Source: Gymnopus androsaceus JB14 (Eukaryota; Basidiomycota; Agaricomycetes; Agaricales; Omphalotaceae). Taken from it: a stretch of 64,000 bases of DNA. The position numbers were made by a program, and so were the translations under genes. The notes beneath the pieces are model-generated. The model did not search any database, was not told the DNA's origin, and worked only from the letters and a program-made list of their open reading frames with translations. The stretch spans positions 1 through 64,000 of the forward strand of contig ML769393.1 of assembly GCA_009733575.1 (NCBI GenBank). The letters are read 5' to 3'. Shown here one piece after another: positions 36,797 to 49,064 of the stretch. How positions within the stretch are numbered: position 1 is the first letter of the stretch; the number at the start of each line of letters is the position of its first letter.

Positions 36797-38418
36797 CTAG
36801 TATCCATCTCTACTTTTAACAACCGCGAATGCCGGCCCACCTTTCCCGAACATCTTTTGCAAATCCTCAACAAGCTCCTGTGGGCGTTCGTGTGCAGCGA
36901 AATGCCCTCCACGGGAATGAGCGGCAGAGACAAATGAAAGATTTCCGACGTTTTCAACCCATCTACGTGAATGAATTCACGTCGTAGATAGCAAAAGCAA
37001 GAAATACAACACATACGATCTTGGATAAATCCGCAACTCTTTCGGAAAATTCGACCAACCCATGGGTATCGTTGGTTTCTGTGACGGAGGCACCGTCCTT
37101 TCGTTCGCCTGCACAACCTCGTAGTAGATCCTCAAGGAAGCAGCAGGTCCAGCTCGGGAAAAGAGGTAGATTGAGACCCATGTAATTACTGCAAAGTTTA
37201 GTCAGAGTACGGTCTCCGAAAGGTCATATATATAACGCACTCTCGTCATCCTCCCATTCATACGCGTCTGTCCAGTTATGCATCTTTTCATATATCCATG
37301 AGAGTAAACCTACAGGGGAATCTGATAGAGAAAACCCCAACGTCTGCGGCTGGGTGGATTGCAGCACGTTGTAGCCGAAGCCTTGCTTGAGAAACCATTC
37401 ACTGCGTTCGAAACCGGCTTTTTCACCTTCAGTATAGGGTGTTAAAATGTACCGGAGGTATGTGAGGGGTCCAGGAGAGAAGATCGTGGGCGGGGAGGCT
37501 CCGGCTCTATGTTGGATGAATGGAAGTAATTCATGGGGAACAGCGGATACTCACCCAGGAAAATTCGTGTGCCATGCCTTGCTATGCTTATGTCCGATAC
37601 ACTTGAGCTATCCTGCGAGTGATCTGCAAGTTATTCAACACATAGCATGAATGAATAGATAATTTTAAACTGACATAGAATCCCCAGTCACCGCCTTGAG
37701 TGACTAGCATTCAAAGTTGATATTGGCATCATCAAGGTATTTAGACGTCCTGACCATATTCTTCATAGCCCAGCGCCAACATGAGCTTATTACAGACCTG
37801 TAGTTCAAGCAATGTAGACGCGTGGATTCCTGGATGATGCAAAACACACCTCTGCATATTGTGTTAGCCTAAATCCCTGCTTGCGTGGAGCCTCTGAAAA
37901 TCCGAAATTCGGCAGGCTTAAAGCTACTACATGGAAAGAGGGAGCGGTATTATCTTGAGTGGCTTGGTCAACAATGGAAGTATCTTCATGACTTCCAAGA
38001 AACTTCCGGGCCCTACGCTCACATTTAGTTAGAAATAGTAAGAATTCAACGCGTTCAACTCACATCCGTGAACAAACAGAAGCGGGATCGCTCCTTGTAC
38101 GCTACTCTTCTTATGAACGTAATGTATGTTCAACGTCCCAGTGTACCCATGTTCTGACACCTCTATGTCTCGTGTAAACTGTATCCCATTCAGCTGTTCG
38201 TTCAGTTTTGCTTCGACCTTGCGCCAGTTAAAGCCATTCGGATCCTTCCATCGCTCAACCAAACGCCGGAGATCTGAAAGGGGTGAGCCATACTTCCAAT
38301 CTGCGCCATCAAGCTCATCAGGATATTTTACTAAAGAGAGTTTTTCATGTAGCAGAGAGATTTTGGATTCGGGAACAGAAATGTTGAATGGTGTTTCGTT
38401 CAAGTCGGGGGAAGACAT
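36797..38418 (-). CDS. Epoxide hydrolase (alpha/beta hydrolase, EHN type)
   Basis: Hydrolase converting epoxides to diols, of the microsomal-type family with an N-terminal EHN domain ([24 protein letters not shown]). Visible: oxyanion motif HGWPGSF across an intron at about 38050, [12 protein letters not shown], nucleophile motif VTQGGDWGF, then RRIAQVY...[13 protein letters not shown], and the C-terminal [16 protein letters not shown], which supplies the catalytic His. At about 37595-37600 one extra base breaks the frame between IAQVY and GHKHSKAW. An in-frame ATG 66 nt upstream (38484) is an alternative start; the family N-terminus favours 38418. Last residues end at 36797. Confidence 0.85.
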
Positions 38419-38489
38419 GTGTTTGTATGAGCGCTTATCAACGAACGCTTGTCGGCCGACCTTGAGATGCTCGAACCACCACATAGAAA

Positions 38490-39623
38490 TCTAGCAAGAA
38501 TTTCTCGGTATGCAAAGGGAGAACGTATTATGTGAGTCTTTCCAGGGAACTATGTTTCAACCAAGCATCTCAAGTGAATTAACATGCATTCGCATGTGAG
38601 CCTCCTTTCGTCCGGCTCGGGACCTTCGGCCTCGATCCTTAGTCGTCTCACATGGGGCTCGCGAAGGAAGCAATAACGATGTCGTGCTGTCGCACTCCAT
38701 CGACAATGGATACGCGATCTGTGTTGGCTTAGGGTACAATTAAGGCAGGCTAGCATTTCAACTAGTGAAAGGTAGAAAAACGCGTACTTAAAAAGACGCG
38801 AAAAGTAAACTTGTTCAATCCTGCGGCAATGGCCGACTGCTATGACATCACTAATATTATTCATATTTACCAAAACGGGAGGTGGCGGTGACACCGTGGG
38901 AGTTGCTAATGGCACAAGCGCCCACTAGTTCCACCCTATCTTCCCGTTAGCCAGTTATTGCTTCGCTTCGCTCGCAATAATTCCTGTTTCCCGTCGATGT
39001 GTGGGCGATAATCATTAGCGTGCGTCGACACTCTGGAGTACTTGGCAAGGGATAAAAGCAGCAGTTTGGTTGCTCCGCAGCCCTTTCTGCAGTGCGAAAC
39101 TCTTCTAGCACGATATACATAATAATCCGAACCGAAGGGAGTTAAGCTCGCGCGAGATCAGTGGCTGCTAACGACACCAAAAGGCGCCGCTCGATTTTTA
39201 CCAAGTAAACTAAAACTTGACGTCCAGGAGGATTTTTTTAGCCTTATACTATCAATACCATCCTTTTTTGTCATCGGACTGTTGCCTTCAACATTTAGCG
39301 TCTCTGTCGCTTTCCGGAGATGGACAATAGAATCCAACCACAATATTGCAAAATAGGACGAATCATGCTTGAAATAAGGTCTGCATTGAACGAGGGCCAA
39401 GTTCAGGTAATGCTTCTAGAGGTACTATATCCTCGAAATTTGCCATAATCTTCTGTGTATACCTCTCGTCATTTCGGCTACTTATGCTAACTCGCGAACA
39501 CGTATTCTCCATACTTTCGGCCGCGGTTGCGCTCGGGCGGTTTCTTCTGGTATAAAGACTTCAGTTGTTGCTGGTTTCTCTTTCATTCTGTAAAAGAATT
39601 CAAGACTCGGGATTCAGTTCAGC
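38490..39623. other. Intergenic region
   Basis: Between the divergent epoxide hydrolase (minus) and isochorismatase-like (plus) genes, so it carries both promoters. Minus-strand frames near 38550-38915 are open but show no family features and no homology to the neighbour. No gene supported. Confidence 0.4.
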
Positions 39624-40652
39624 ATGCGCGCCTTCAGCTTCTTGTTACTATTACCGCTTATAGGATCCTCGCTTGCTCGCCGGGGTGCGTTCGTGGTCAT
39701 TCTTTGGATCTGTCACACACTGACCAAATTGTAATACAGGTGGCGGTAACTTCACGTTCGAGCGTCTCGACGTCAACGACACCGCACTACTCGTCATCGA
39801 CCTCCAAGTCGGATTGATTCCTCTTGTGCGCGACTACCAGCCAGATGAATTCAGGACCAACATTCTCGCTCATGCCGCTATCGGGAATGTCTTCAATCTA
39901 CCCACAGTTCTTTCTTCGACGTCCGAAACCGGTCAGTACAATACTTATCAAGATTTCAGGTTGCACAATCTGATATCTTTTCATTTTCATAGGTCCGAAT
40001 GGCCCTCTCGTCCCGGAAGTCGTCGCTATGCATCCGACTGCGCCGTACATCAAACGCCAGGGAGAGATCAATGCTTGGGACGACCCCGACTTCCGTGCAG
40101 CTGTAAGAGCAACAGGGAAAAACCAAATCGTTCTTGCCGGTATCACGACTGATGTTCGTCGCATTTTAGTTCATCTCTTTGTACCCGAACTAAGTATTTG
40201 TTTTCTGGAATAGGTTTGCGCCACCTTCCTCGCCCTGTCGCTACGCCAAGAGGGTTATACAGTGTTTGTTAACGCTGGAGCATCTGGGGCTGCATCGGCG
40301 GTCATCGCAGAAGATGCCAAGGCCCGAATGCGTGATGCAGGCGTCTATGTTGTTTCTTCATACGCTATCGTCGCTGATTTGATACGAACTTGGGCTAATA
40401 CCGAGTTTAGCACGAAAGTAGTTGGATGGGACTTTGCGTACGTCTTTTGTCCTTGCTGGTATAAGACAAGTCAAGGCTGACAATTGTTTTCCCTTTCGTT
40501 TAGGTACTGGACGTTGCGAGGTCAGATTAAAAAAACAGTTAGAAGCATACTCAATACTAATACGAACTTTTTCAGGCTTCATGGTGGATGCTCATGCAGC
40601 AGCAATTCTGAACGGAACCTTGATACCGGGCGAACTCAATGGTGGTATTTAG
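39624..40652 (+). CDS. Secreted isochorismatase-like hydrolase
   Basis: Cysteine-hydrolase fold of the isochorismatase family. Exons 39624-39684, 39740-39931, 39993-40153, 40214-40437, 40504-40520 and 40576-40652 join in frame to 243 residues. An N-terminal signal peptide (about residues 1-18, FSFLLLLPLIGSSLA) indicates secretion. Catalytic features: Asp in VIDLQVGL, Lys in YIKRQGEINAW, and Cys in GITTDVCATFLAL. Exon 5 is a microexon of 17 nt; without it the frame and the tail (GFMVDAHAAAILNGTLIPG) are lost. Substrate unknown; secreted family members occur widely in fungi. No frame problem. Confidence 0.88.
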
Positions 40653-40857
40653 ATTTAGATTTATGGCGTACGAGCAGTACAATAAATCTTACATATCTCT
40701 GATTCTCTTTTACACTTGGCATGAACAATATTATTACGGGCCCAATATTAGACAGTGTGAGCAAGCGCCGTAGTTAGCGCGCTAACGCATCTTGACCTCG
40801 ATCTTCCATGAGTCGCGCTGAATTGGTTTACATTTCACCTACTTAGGTATTCAAAAA

Positions 40858-42063
40858 ATGCTACGATTACTACTACGATCACGCCAGCGAGGTGTGAGAT
40901 ATGGTGTGTTTCTTTCGTTTACCGAGTTACGACACGCGGATATAGGAATTCATTCCTTCCAAAGTAACAACTAAAAGCATTGAAATATCGCCTCCACCGC
41001 TACCTAAACTTCCTTCCCGCCCTTCCACCTCCGGTTCAATACCTTGGCTCTCCCTTTCCGAAATTGACGAATATCTTGTACCTTTGCGGTGGCATATTCC
41101 ATGGACGTTCACTACCTCAAATTCTTTGGTTGGAAAATCAGGAAATGGCCCGGGCTGGTCGTATCATGGAAAATATAAATTCAAGACAAGGGCTGATGGG
41201 CTAAAGTTTACCGGACAGACGAGGCAGCTGTTGAGTGATGAGGGAGTAAGTGGGTACTTTTTTTTTTGTTAAACCTTGTGTTTCAATTTTATTTTTCCCG
41301 TAGATTCACGATCTCTCTGAACCTCTCTTCCGTTCGCCAAACTTTTCTTTTGTCTTCTCAGAAAGCGCTGAACAAGAAACGATGCTGTCTCTTCGAATCA
41401 AAACCGCTAACGCGTTTCTCCCTAAAGAGATTTCCAACCTCAGACCCCAGGTACCGGCCAGGGAGGATACGCGTGAGTTACTCTTTGTACATATTACTCA
41501 TGCTTCATGCTTGTGTGCAGCATTTCCTGAATCCCTCGTCGTCCCCGGACTCACAATCCGCGATATAAGATTCGCTATGCTCATTGACCAAATGTTCAAG
41601 ACCGAATACGGAACCACATTTACCTTTTCATCATCTTCCTACCCCCCTGCAGAACAAATGGTGTCCAACATCTTCCGACATGGATTCTGTCCTTGCTGTG
41701 CTCTTCCGCATGCCTTGCACCAGTGTGAGAAGAGGAAGGCGTATCCTCCGGTGAAGCCTTGTAACGTTTGTGGCGTACAGCACTGGGTGACGGATTGTGC
41801 GGTAGTGAGAAAAAAGAGGACAAACATGGAGATGGAGATGGAGAAGGGGAGTGAAGAAAGAAGAGAGCGGAGGAATCAGAAGGTTTGTGCATTTCCGAGG
41901 ATGCATATGTACTACGGACGCTAAAGCTTTGCTTGAACAGATACGAGAACAGTCTGCGGCGCGCAAAGAGAAGCGACGTGCGGAACGTCCAGCCTATAGA
42001 GTAGAAACGGGAGCGAACATGGTCCCATGGAATTCGACGTCGTCTGAGGAACGAGACAGATAG
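40858..42063 (+). CDS. Pterin-4a-carbinolamine-dehydratase-like protein with zinc-knuckle tail
   Basis: The clear part begins near 40975 (SIEISPPPLPKLPSRPS), then IPWLSLSEIDEYLVPL, HGKYKFKTRADGLKFTGQ, an intron (about 41249-41305), PNFSFVF, LSLRIKTANAFL, an intron (about 41473-41518) and GLTIRDIRFAMLIDQMF. The arrangement resembles the pterin-4a-carbinolamine dehydratase fold, here lengthened. The C-terminal part has two Cys clusters (FCPCCALPHALHQC and CNVCGVQHWVTDC) like zinc knuckles, then a charged helix. The first exon at 40858 joins only with a one-base shift, so the start is uncertain. The dehydratase assignment is tentative. Confidence 0.55.
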
Positions 42064-43345
42064 ATTCTGAACGGTCGCACTAGCATTAACATACTGGTTG
42101 ACTCTCGAATCCAAGCTGCCTGCGTTTCTTTCCTGTCGCTTGAACTACTTTAGTAACATATGGTGGGACTATGGAATAAGCTGCAGAACAATCCACCTTC
42201 GGTGACGTGACACGGAATGTACAAACGTCATTGAAGATTTACTTTCAAAAAAGTTATACTTAGGCCTGCATGCTCAGAACCGTTTGTAAACTTGAAGTTC
42301 GTATCTCATCGACCGCCTTACTCCGTGCGCGGGCACCAAAATCTTTCTGACTTGCCTATTTATCGACAGGTCCTTGACTTCATAGACAGGTGGGGCCTCG
42401 CCTACGTTTCTCCCGAGTCAGATGTCATCGAATCACATCGATCCTGCATCTCTATGTTATCTGACGGAGAGAATACAGGAGGTATTTACCAAAGGAATAT
42501 AATCAATTTTGAATCGCTTCCCTGATGTCTGATTGCACTCAAGAATAACGGAGTTGACTACTCATCCTTCCAAATCCCAGTGGGTAAATCTCTCTTGCTG
42601 TTGATATTAACATGAAGGATTAATTAATTATAAATGAAGTCGCAAGCATTTACCCATATACATATCCGGCGACTCACTTCCATCCGAATCCCAGATCGCA
42701 CCTTTCAGAGGGGGCCCTGATTGATCCTGGTGGCGGAATCTATCGCGTCTCTTGAACTTTAGCTGTCCTCCAGTACTGCGATGAAGATCAAGATGAACTC
42801 CTATGTGAGTATTGGCATTCTAGAACACTCCGGAGGAGTTTATGTTGTCGTCTAGCAGTCCAGTAGCATTAACACTGATTGCTCTGGATGCCCCGGAATC
42901 TGGATGAGACTATGGAACTCCTCGCACTTTTATAACGGCAATTGCAAGGTTGATGCTATAATCTGTATCTGTATCGAAGTATAGCATTTAATAAAAAAAT
43001 CTTTGTGCCTTGATACTTACAGACCAACGATTCCTGAACGATCCAGAAATCCTATGAGACCCAATTAGAATGAGGCTCAGTGCAAAGCAATCATACGTAT
43101 CACTTCGGGAGAAGGACTAGATCCTCTTGACATTTGATTTTTCAACTTCCCGGTAGGTGCGACGAGTCCGGGTTGATGCCCTACAGTAGTACCCATCCTT
43201 GGGAAGGAGCTCGAGCCGAGAAATGACAGAATTATTCCCTTATCAAGGTTGACATTCCCCCGGCACGCAAGGCTCGATAAATGAATATTATGAATGGTGC
43301 AAAGTGATCGAATCAAAATCAGACAGTCCATAGCCATTATAGCCT
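42064..43345. other. Intergenic stretch, no supported gene
   Basis: Open frames on both strands are short and lack recognisable motifs. A minus-strand frame at 43337-43077 could be an exon linked to the candidate at 43346-43537, but I could not join them convincingly. Confidence 0.4.
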
Positions 43346-43537
43346 TTATTCCTTACCTGCCGCCTCCCACAACGTCTGATCATGAACTTGAGATGCATCA
43401 TACGGACATTGCCATGAATCGATAGATAGATTGGTCTCCGATTTAAGAGATGAATAGGTTAGAAGTTTGACTAGGATGCTGTAGAAACATGACGTTTTCC
43501 AAATGGAGGAAGGAAGGACATTGATAAGCATCTGCAA
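43346..43537 (-). CDS. Possible exon of an unknown minus-strand gene
   Basis: A frame starting at 43537 reads LINVLPSSIWKTSCFYSILV...SWQCPYDASQVHDQTLWEAAG and is followed by a good donor (GTAAGG) at about 43354. It looks like the 5' exon of a small gene running towards 43000. No family recognised. Confidence 0.3.
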   Translation of the reverse strand: MQMLINVLPSSIWKTSCFYSILVKLLTYSSLKSETNLSIDSWQCPYDASQVHDQTLWEAAGKE

Positions 43538-44013
43538 TCCATCTATGAATCCAACGCTATTTCAGGCAGTTGAATTCCATTTCGCTGTACTAGAGCCTTA
43601 GTTTACCTCTTCCCTTACTACCGACCTTCTAGTATTCCCAGATTCCCTTCCCTCAACACCAACAATTATTTGAGCTTTCTGCCGATGCTTGCGTCAATTC
43701 CGGTCCTAGTCGAAATCCTACCGTACCTACCCTACCGTACCGCATTCGGAGCTGTCCCTGATCAAATCAATCGGAAATTGAATCTTGCGTTCATCTTGCG
43801 TTCATCACACGGAAACTCATAAAAGGCTACCGGCGGCTTATGTCACCCATGAGAAAGCATTCAGCAAACGTCTTTATATAAGAAGCGGAGTTGATCAAAC
43901 GACGTTCCCTCTTTCAGTTTCAGCCCTCACCTACTCTTGGCAATTTGACCTTCCCCGCAGACGACGAGCAGCGATTGTTAAAGTATTGGATATCAACAAA
44001 ATAATTCATCCAA

Positions 44014-46430
44014 ATGTCCGGTAGCTCGATCTACAATGTGAGCCCTCTTTCCCCTCCACGAGGTTCGTTTTTTTTGTTCGGTTTTCTAACTTTACCGAAC
44101 CACAGCATCGCAGCCTCCAACCGAGCGGTTCTTCTACTGTTGCTGCTGGGCCTCAGCACAGTATAACTCGGATTAATGACTCTTTTGAAGCTATTCGGAA
44201 TGAATTTGAAGTCCTTGTAAATGAAGTGGGCGTTGTCAGAAGCCAACGCGACGATTTCGAGGCCAAAGGTACGTTGCAGATTTTTCCACTTGCTCATCTC
44301 TCTCATATATTTTTTTCTAGTTGGTTCTCAAGTCAATGAACTGAACATCATACGCCAGTCTTTGTACGAACTGGAAGCACAGCACGGTAAAGTCCGGCAG
44401 CAATATGAAGAGGAACTCTCCCGTCTTCGTTCGGAAAACCACGCTTTACGCCAGGGAGGAGGAGGAGGAGGAATTCCTCCCAGTGCGAGTCACAGCTCAG
44501 CAACTATTGGTCCAGGTTTGGCTGGTCCAACGTCAGGCAATGGTGGCGTACCACCTTTCAATGACCCGTACTTTTCGCGCGATAGTAGGGACAGAGGTGA
44601 CCGTGACGCCAGAGAGCGAGAGCGTAACGAGAGGATTGAACGGGATAATCGTGAGCGTGACCCTATGAGAGATCGCGACAGGGATCGACCGGTAGACTCC
44701 CGGGACCCAAAAAGATTGAAAGCAGAAAGGATGAAATCCGATAGGCCAGGTCTGTCCATCTTATCTTTGTCTTTTTCTCTTTTTTCTTTTCTTATTCGCG
44801 TCCCACACAGACATTTTCAGTCCCGCCCTACCCAAACTACCGCCACCTGGCTCGTCCTCCGGACCTCCGCAGCCCTCTGGACCTGGTCAATCATCTTCCG
44901 GTCCTGGCCTCGCATCTTCTGCTTCATCTCACGGTGTTCCGATACCAAGTCATCCTCCGCCTGGACCCAGCTCCGCTGCCACCTCTCCGATGATGGACAC
45001 TCACCCTCCCGCTAGTAGCAGTAGTGGTGCCGTCGTTCCTATCAACACTCCTGGTGGCGGCTTCCCCGACGAAATTGATTTGTCGTCATTACCACCTGAA
45101 TACAAGAGAGAAGGCGCCGATTGGTTCATCATGTATAATCCTAAGGTGGAGAAGGCATTCAACATCAACTTGGTTCATACTTTGATGCATGAGAGGTACA
45201 TTTGCTTATCCCCGCATTTCGCAGCCGCTCACACAAAGCTTTTTACAGTGTAGTATGTTGTGTAAGGTTTTCGGCTGACGGCAGGTTTCTCGCCACGGGG
45301 TGTAATCGTACCGCCCAAATTTATGATGTGAAGACGGGTTTCAAGACTTGGTACGTGGCTAGCCCGTATCAAAGACAGTGTACATTAACTCAACCTCTCC
45401 CTCTTTAACAGCGTTCTAGTTGATGAGTCGGTGGGAAAATCCGGCGACTTATACATTCGAAGCGTGTGCTTCAGCCCAGATGGGAAATACCTTGCCACTG
45501 GCGCAGAGGACAAGCAAATTCGGGTACGGACTGTGCTTGCTCCTTTCGTAAGCAAACATACTGATTCACATGTCTGCAGATCTGGGACATTCAAAAAAAA
45601 CGAATCCGCAACATCTTTGACGGACATCAGCAAGAAATCTATTCTCTTGACTTTTCTCAAGACGGACGCCTTATTGTTTCTGGCTCTGGAGACAAAACCG
45701 CACGAATTTGGGACATGGTTGACGGGACATCGAAAGTCCTCACCATCAATGACCCCGATTCCTTAAATAACGACGCAGGCGTGACTTCCGTCGCCATATC
45801 GCCTAATGGGCAATTCGTTGCCGCTGGATCACTAGACACAGTCGTTCGGATATGGGATGTCACTACGGGAATGTTGGTTGAGAGACTAAGAGGACACAGG
45901 GATAGTGTGTACAGTGTGGCGTTTACCCCAGACGGGAAGGGCTTGGTCAGTGGGAGCTTGGATAAGACCTTGAAGTACTGGGATGTTGGAGCCTTGATGT
46001 CGAATGGAATCAAAGGACGGAAAGAAGGCGCGAATGGATCAATGAAGAGGGACGGGGATAAGCAAAGTCAATGTACGATGAACTTTATGGGGCACAAGGT
46101 ATACAGGAGTTCTAGTTGTATATATGGGCGGATGATGGCTAACGACCTATTTCAGGACTATGTCCTTTCCGTTGCGGTATCGCACGACGGGCACTGGGTG
46201 GTTTCGGGATCAAAGGACCGAGGAGTGCAGTTCTGGGACTCGAAGACAGCGGTTGTGCAGTCGATGTTGCAGGGACACAAAAATTCGGGTAAGCTTTGTT
46301 CTGTTGACTTACTTCCTGTCCTACTAATACCTCTCTGCTCCTAGTCATCTCAATAGATCTTAGTCCCACAGCCAATATCCTGGCGACAGGAAGCGGGGAC
46401 TGGCAAGCTCGTATATGGTCATACAATTGA
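44014..46430 (+). CDS. tup1: Tup1-type transcriptional co-repressor
   Basis: General co-repressor that acts with Ssn6 on chromatin. Nine exons (44014-44037, 44106-44268, 44321-44749, 44811-45195, 45249-45350, 45412-45523, 45580-46098, 46156-46288, 46345-46430) join exactly to 650 residues. Parts: N-terminal Tup_N coiled-coil tetramerisation helix ([19 protein letters not shown]... to [10 protein letters not shown]), a Gly/Pro stretch, an Arg/Asp-repeat region ([16 protein letters not shown]), a Pro/Ser linker, the conserved [16 protein letters not shown], then seven WD40 repeats (for example [67 protein letters not shown], and the final [13 protein letters not shown]). No frame problem. Confidence 0.95.
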
Positions 46431-47130
46431 TCTCGTGCACGACCATAACGAACTGCAGAATTATATATATTCCTATTTTGTTGTTTTCCTTGGCTAGTTA
46501 TACCCTCCTCTCCATTCCGCTCACTGTTATGATTTTTCTGCATCATTTGATGTCATGTCCTTACTTATCTTCTGGCTTCCAGATGTCACTACACTCTCCC
46601 TCGCACCTCTTTTCATCCTATTGTCGTCAATTACTCACATAACGTTTCCGTTCTTATTGCCAAACGTCCAATGTAGAACTTGTGTTGTACTTCTCATCTG
46701 CTTGTTCTCTGCCTCTCTCCGCTATCACTCTTCTTCTGTTGCCTCCTAAATCGTTTCTTTCTGCAATTACTTGACTCAACTCGTCGCTGTTATGTGCAAT
46801 AACTATTTACAAGTAATGATATATACTACTATATCTCATACACAAATTCAATGCTACTATGGTTCGGTTCAGAAAATTTATACACTGGCGAGTTCACCAA
46901 CTTGCGTCTCCGACGAAGGACGAAACAATAGATAGATAGATTAGATTACACGACTCAATCTCAGGATGTTGAACCTGAGAGAAGTCCCAATCGGAAACCG
47001 CCGGCATCATACAGAATATGCATACAAGCACAGATCAAGAACTGCAACGAATCAAGCTATAGAGAGCAATTTCAACACTTCAGTATCAAGAGGTATACTC
47101 TGCCTTTGAAAGACAAAAGAAGGTCTGGAT
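46431..47130. other. Convergent intergenic region
   Basis: 3' regions of tup1 and the minus-strand coiled-coil gene. No gene supported. Confidence 0.45.
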
Positions 47131-48526
47131 TCAGACATGGGTGGAGGAAGAGGATTGAACTGGCAGCTGGGAATCCTCCACTTTTTCCATTGCCGCGAAG
47201 AATCGAGACCATTTGTCTGTGGACATGGTATACTTTTCCTTTGCGTACTGATCAGCATGAAGATCGAAATACGCCTGTGACTGCGTAATGTTCATACCGC
47301 TCTGACGAGCGAAGTAGCGGTAGCGTAGGAAGATGGAGAGTGAGCACGTTATATGGGAGGCAACGCAAAAATCACATCTGACATCTCCATGCAAGGAAGT
47401 ACAGAGACGGCCGCGACGAGAGCATTCGTCACAGGCACGAAGTTCATCAACCAGAAGAGGCCAGAGGGTGTCTCCATCAGCCCAGGAGTTGAATGCGACA
47501 TTTGGACTAAATGCCTTCTGGAACAACTGCTTTTGAGTGGAGGGACGATCCGCGTCGACTTTACGAACTTGGGATACACGTGATGAAGAAGGATCCAGGA
47601 GTGTAACCTTTCGTTTATTCTGTCGACTTTGTTGGCCTGGTACTTCTTTATGCTTCATGATGTGCAATGGGTCCTCGGCTATCTGTGCGAAGTTTTCCTG
47701 TAAAGTACTCCAGTTCCCGCGTAATCGATCTATGGTACTTCTCAGCTATTCGAGAAAAAATTAGAGAAGACAGTGGTACAGGCAGAGTGAAGGATTCTCC
47801 CTTACCTCAGAGTTAATTTTCTCCAAGTTTTCTATTTTCTCTACCTGCTGACCAGCTTCTACTTCTGTCGCGCAGCATCTGCTTTTATTTTATCTGCCTC
47901 CTGCTTCATTGTGGTATTCTCTATAGCCATTTTCTCTGTTTCCTCTTTATATTTAGCGTTTAGTGCCTTCATCGTATGTAGTTCGTCTTTGAACTTTTTG
48001 TCCTTCTCCATGAGGATCTTCTTGGTCTGGCGTCTGCCCTCTTTGCCTGTTCCTTTAAATCCTCGTTTTCCTTTGTCAGACCAGCGACTGCATCATCTGA
48101 CAAGTGCAGTGTTTGTGAGCCTTCGATGAATGTTCTAGTATAGCTGGGGACCTTTGATTCGATAGGTAAGAATCGTTTTGCAATAGAGATAGCCTTACTT
48201 ACATCCTTTGGCACCTTTCGATGGAGTTGATTTTCTTCATTGGCCTTGAGTAGCGTATCTCTTTCCTGTGATAGATGCTCTTTCTCCCGCTAGAAGAAGT
48301 ACTTATTAGTAGATGTCCGTACACTAGCCAGTGGTGACCCTCGCAAATTGAAGCATCTCCGTGTGAGTACGACCGTACTTACCTGTAACTCCTTCACTTG
48401 GCTCCGTGTCTGGGTGAGGGTGTTGAAAAGCGTCTCGATTATGCCAGGCGCAAGTTCCGGGTCGTTCAGTAGTGCAGCCATCGTAGTACTAATCGACTCA
48501 TTAAAGGTGGCACGGTTAACATCCAT
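47131..48526 (-). CDS. Coiled-coil protein with Cys-rich (C-x2-C) cluster, unknown function
   Basis: Starts at 48526 (DVNRATFNESIST). Exons 48526-48383, 48289-48203, about 48130-47806 and about 47745-47131. The middle is a long charged coiled coil (REKEHLSQERDTLLKANEEN, later ILMEKDKKFKDELHTMKAL). The last exon carries CDECSRRGRLC...CDFCVASHITC, a zinc-binding-like cluster typical of many lineage-specific Agaricomycete proteins, and ends in a Gln/Ser-rich tail. Two one-base losses are needed to keep the coiled coil in one frame (about 48025 and 47876). The transposon begins 142 bp upstream of the start codon, so its promoter is probably altered. Function unknown. Confidence 0.6.
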
Positions 48527-48660
48527 AATAACTTTGGGGGAAATATTCTGTGAGTAGTGTGAGGTCAAATTCGAGAATCAACAAACACGCAGTTTTTAAG
48601 TTTCGGACTCAATTCGTACTTCAATGATTGACAATGTCGGCCAACGTCACATGTAATCTA

Positions 48661-48668
48661 TCTTTATC
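48661..48668. repeat. Left 8-bp target-site duplication TCTTTATC
   Basis: TCTTTATC directly precedes the terminal repeat CAAGGGGGT of the large transposon; an identical copy follows the right end at 54896-54903. Confidence 0.92.
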
Positions 48669-48710
48669 CAAGGGGGTACCGGGATTTCGGGCCGTTACAC
48701 TCTGGTGGGT

Positions 48711-48730
48711 GGGTGGTTGGGCTCGCCAGG
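48711..48730 (+). repeat. Left subterminal repeat of the transposon
   Basis: GGGTGGTTGGGCTCG, matched in the same orientation by GGGTGGTTGGCCTCG at 54821 near the right end; both are followed by an AAATTTT-rich run. Direct subterminal copies are candidates for transposase binding. Confidence 0.55.
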
Positions 48731-49064
48731 CCACTAAATTTTTTTTTCAACCAATTATAATGGAGCCTTCAGAGGCCTCCAAACTTTCCAAAAAAGTGTT
48801 TTTACAATGCAGGATACTAACCCAACATTCTTCGGCCTTCAAAGAGCGTGTCAGCATCCATTTTGACCTGTGTCATTACTTTTGACACATACTCTGATGC
48901 GCCCAAGATGCGCCATGCAGTCCAAACTTGGTACTAGCTTATAATACTTCTTGAATAATAACAGCTATTGTACATAGTAGTGTTTATACAGTTTACACTT
49001 CTTCTATGAGTGACTGCGCGATTCGATCGTAGAGTAGTTAACCGGAAGCAAATGCGAGTCAAAT

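Noticed and set aside
38550..38915. Minus-strand gene upstream of the epoxide hydrolase
   Set aside because: No start context, introns or domain features; probably promoter sequence.
42292..42525. Plus-strand gene of 77 residues
   Set aside because: Isolated frame with no splice partners and no recognisable motif.
48645..48660. Left terminus placed further out at CGTCACATG, pairing with the GTGACAT palindrome near the right end
   Set aside because: It lies outside the perfect 8-bp duplication and pairs only weakly; the CAAGGGGGT ends with flanking TCTTTATC are far better supported.
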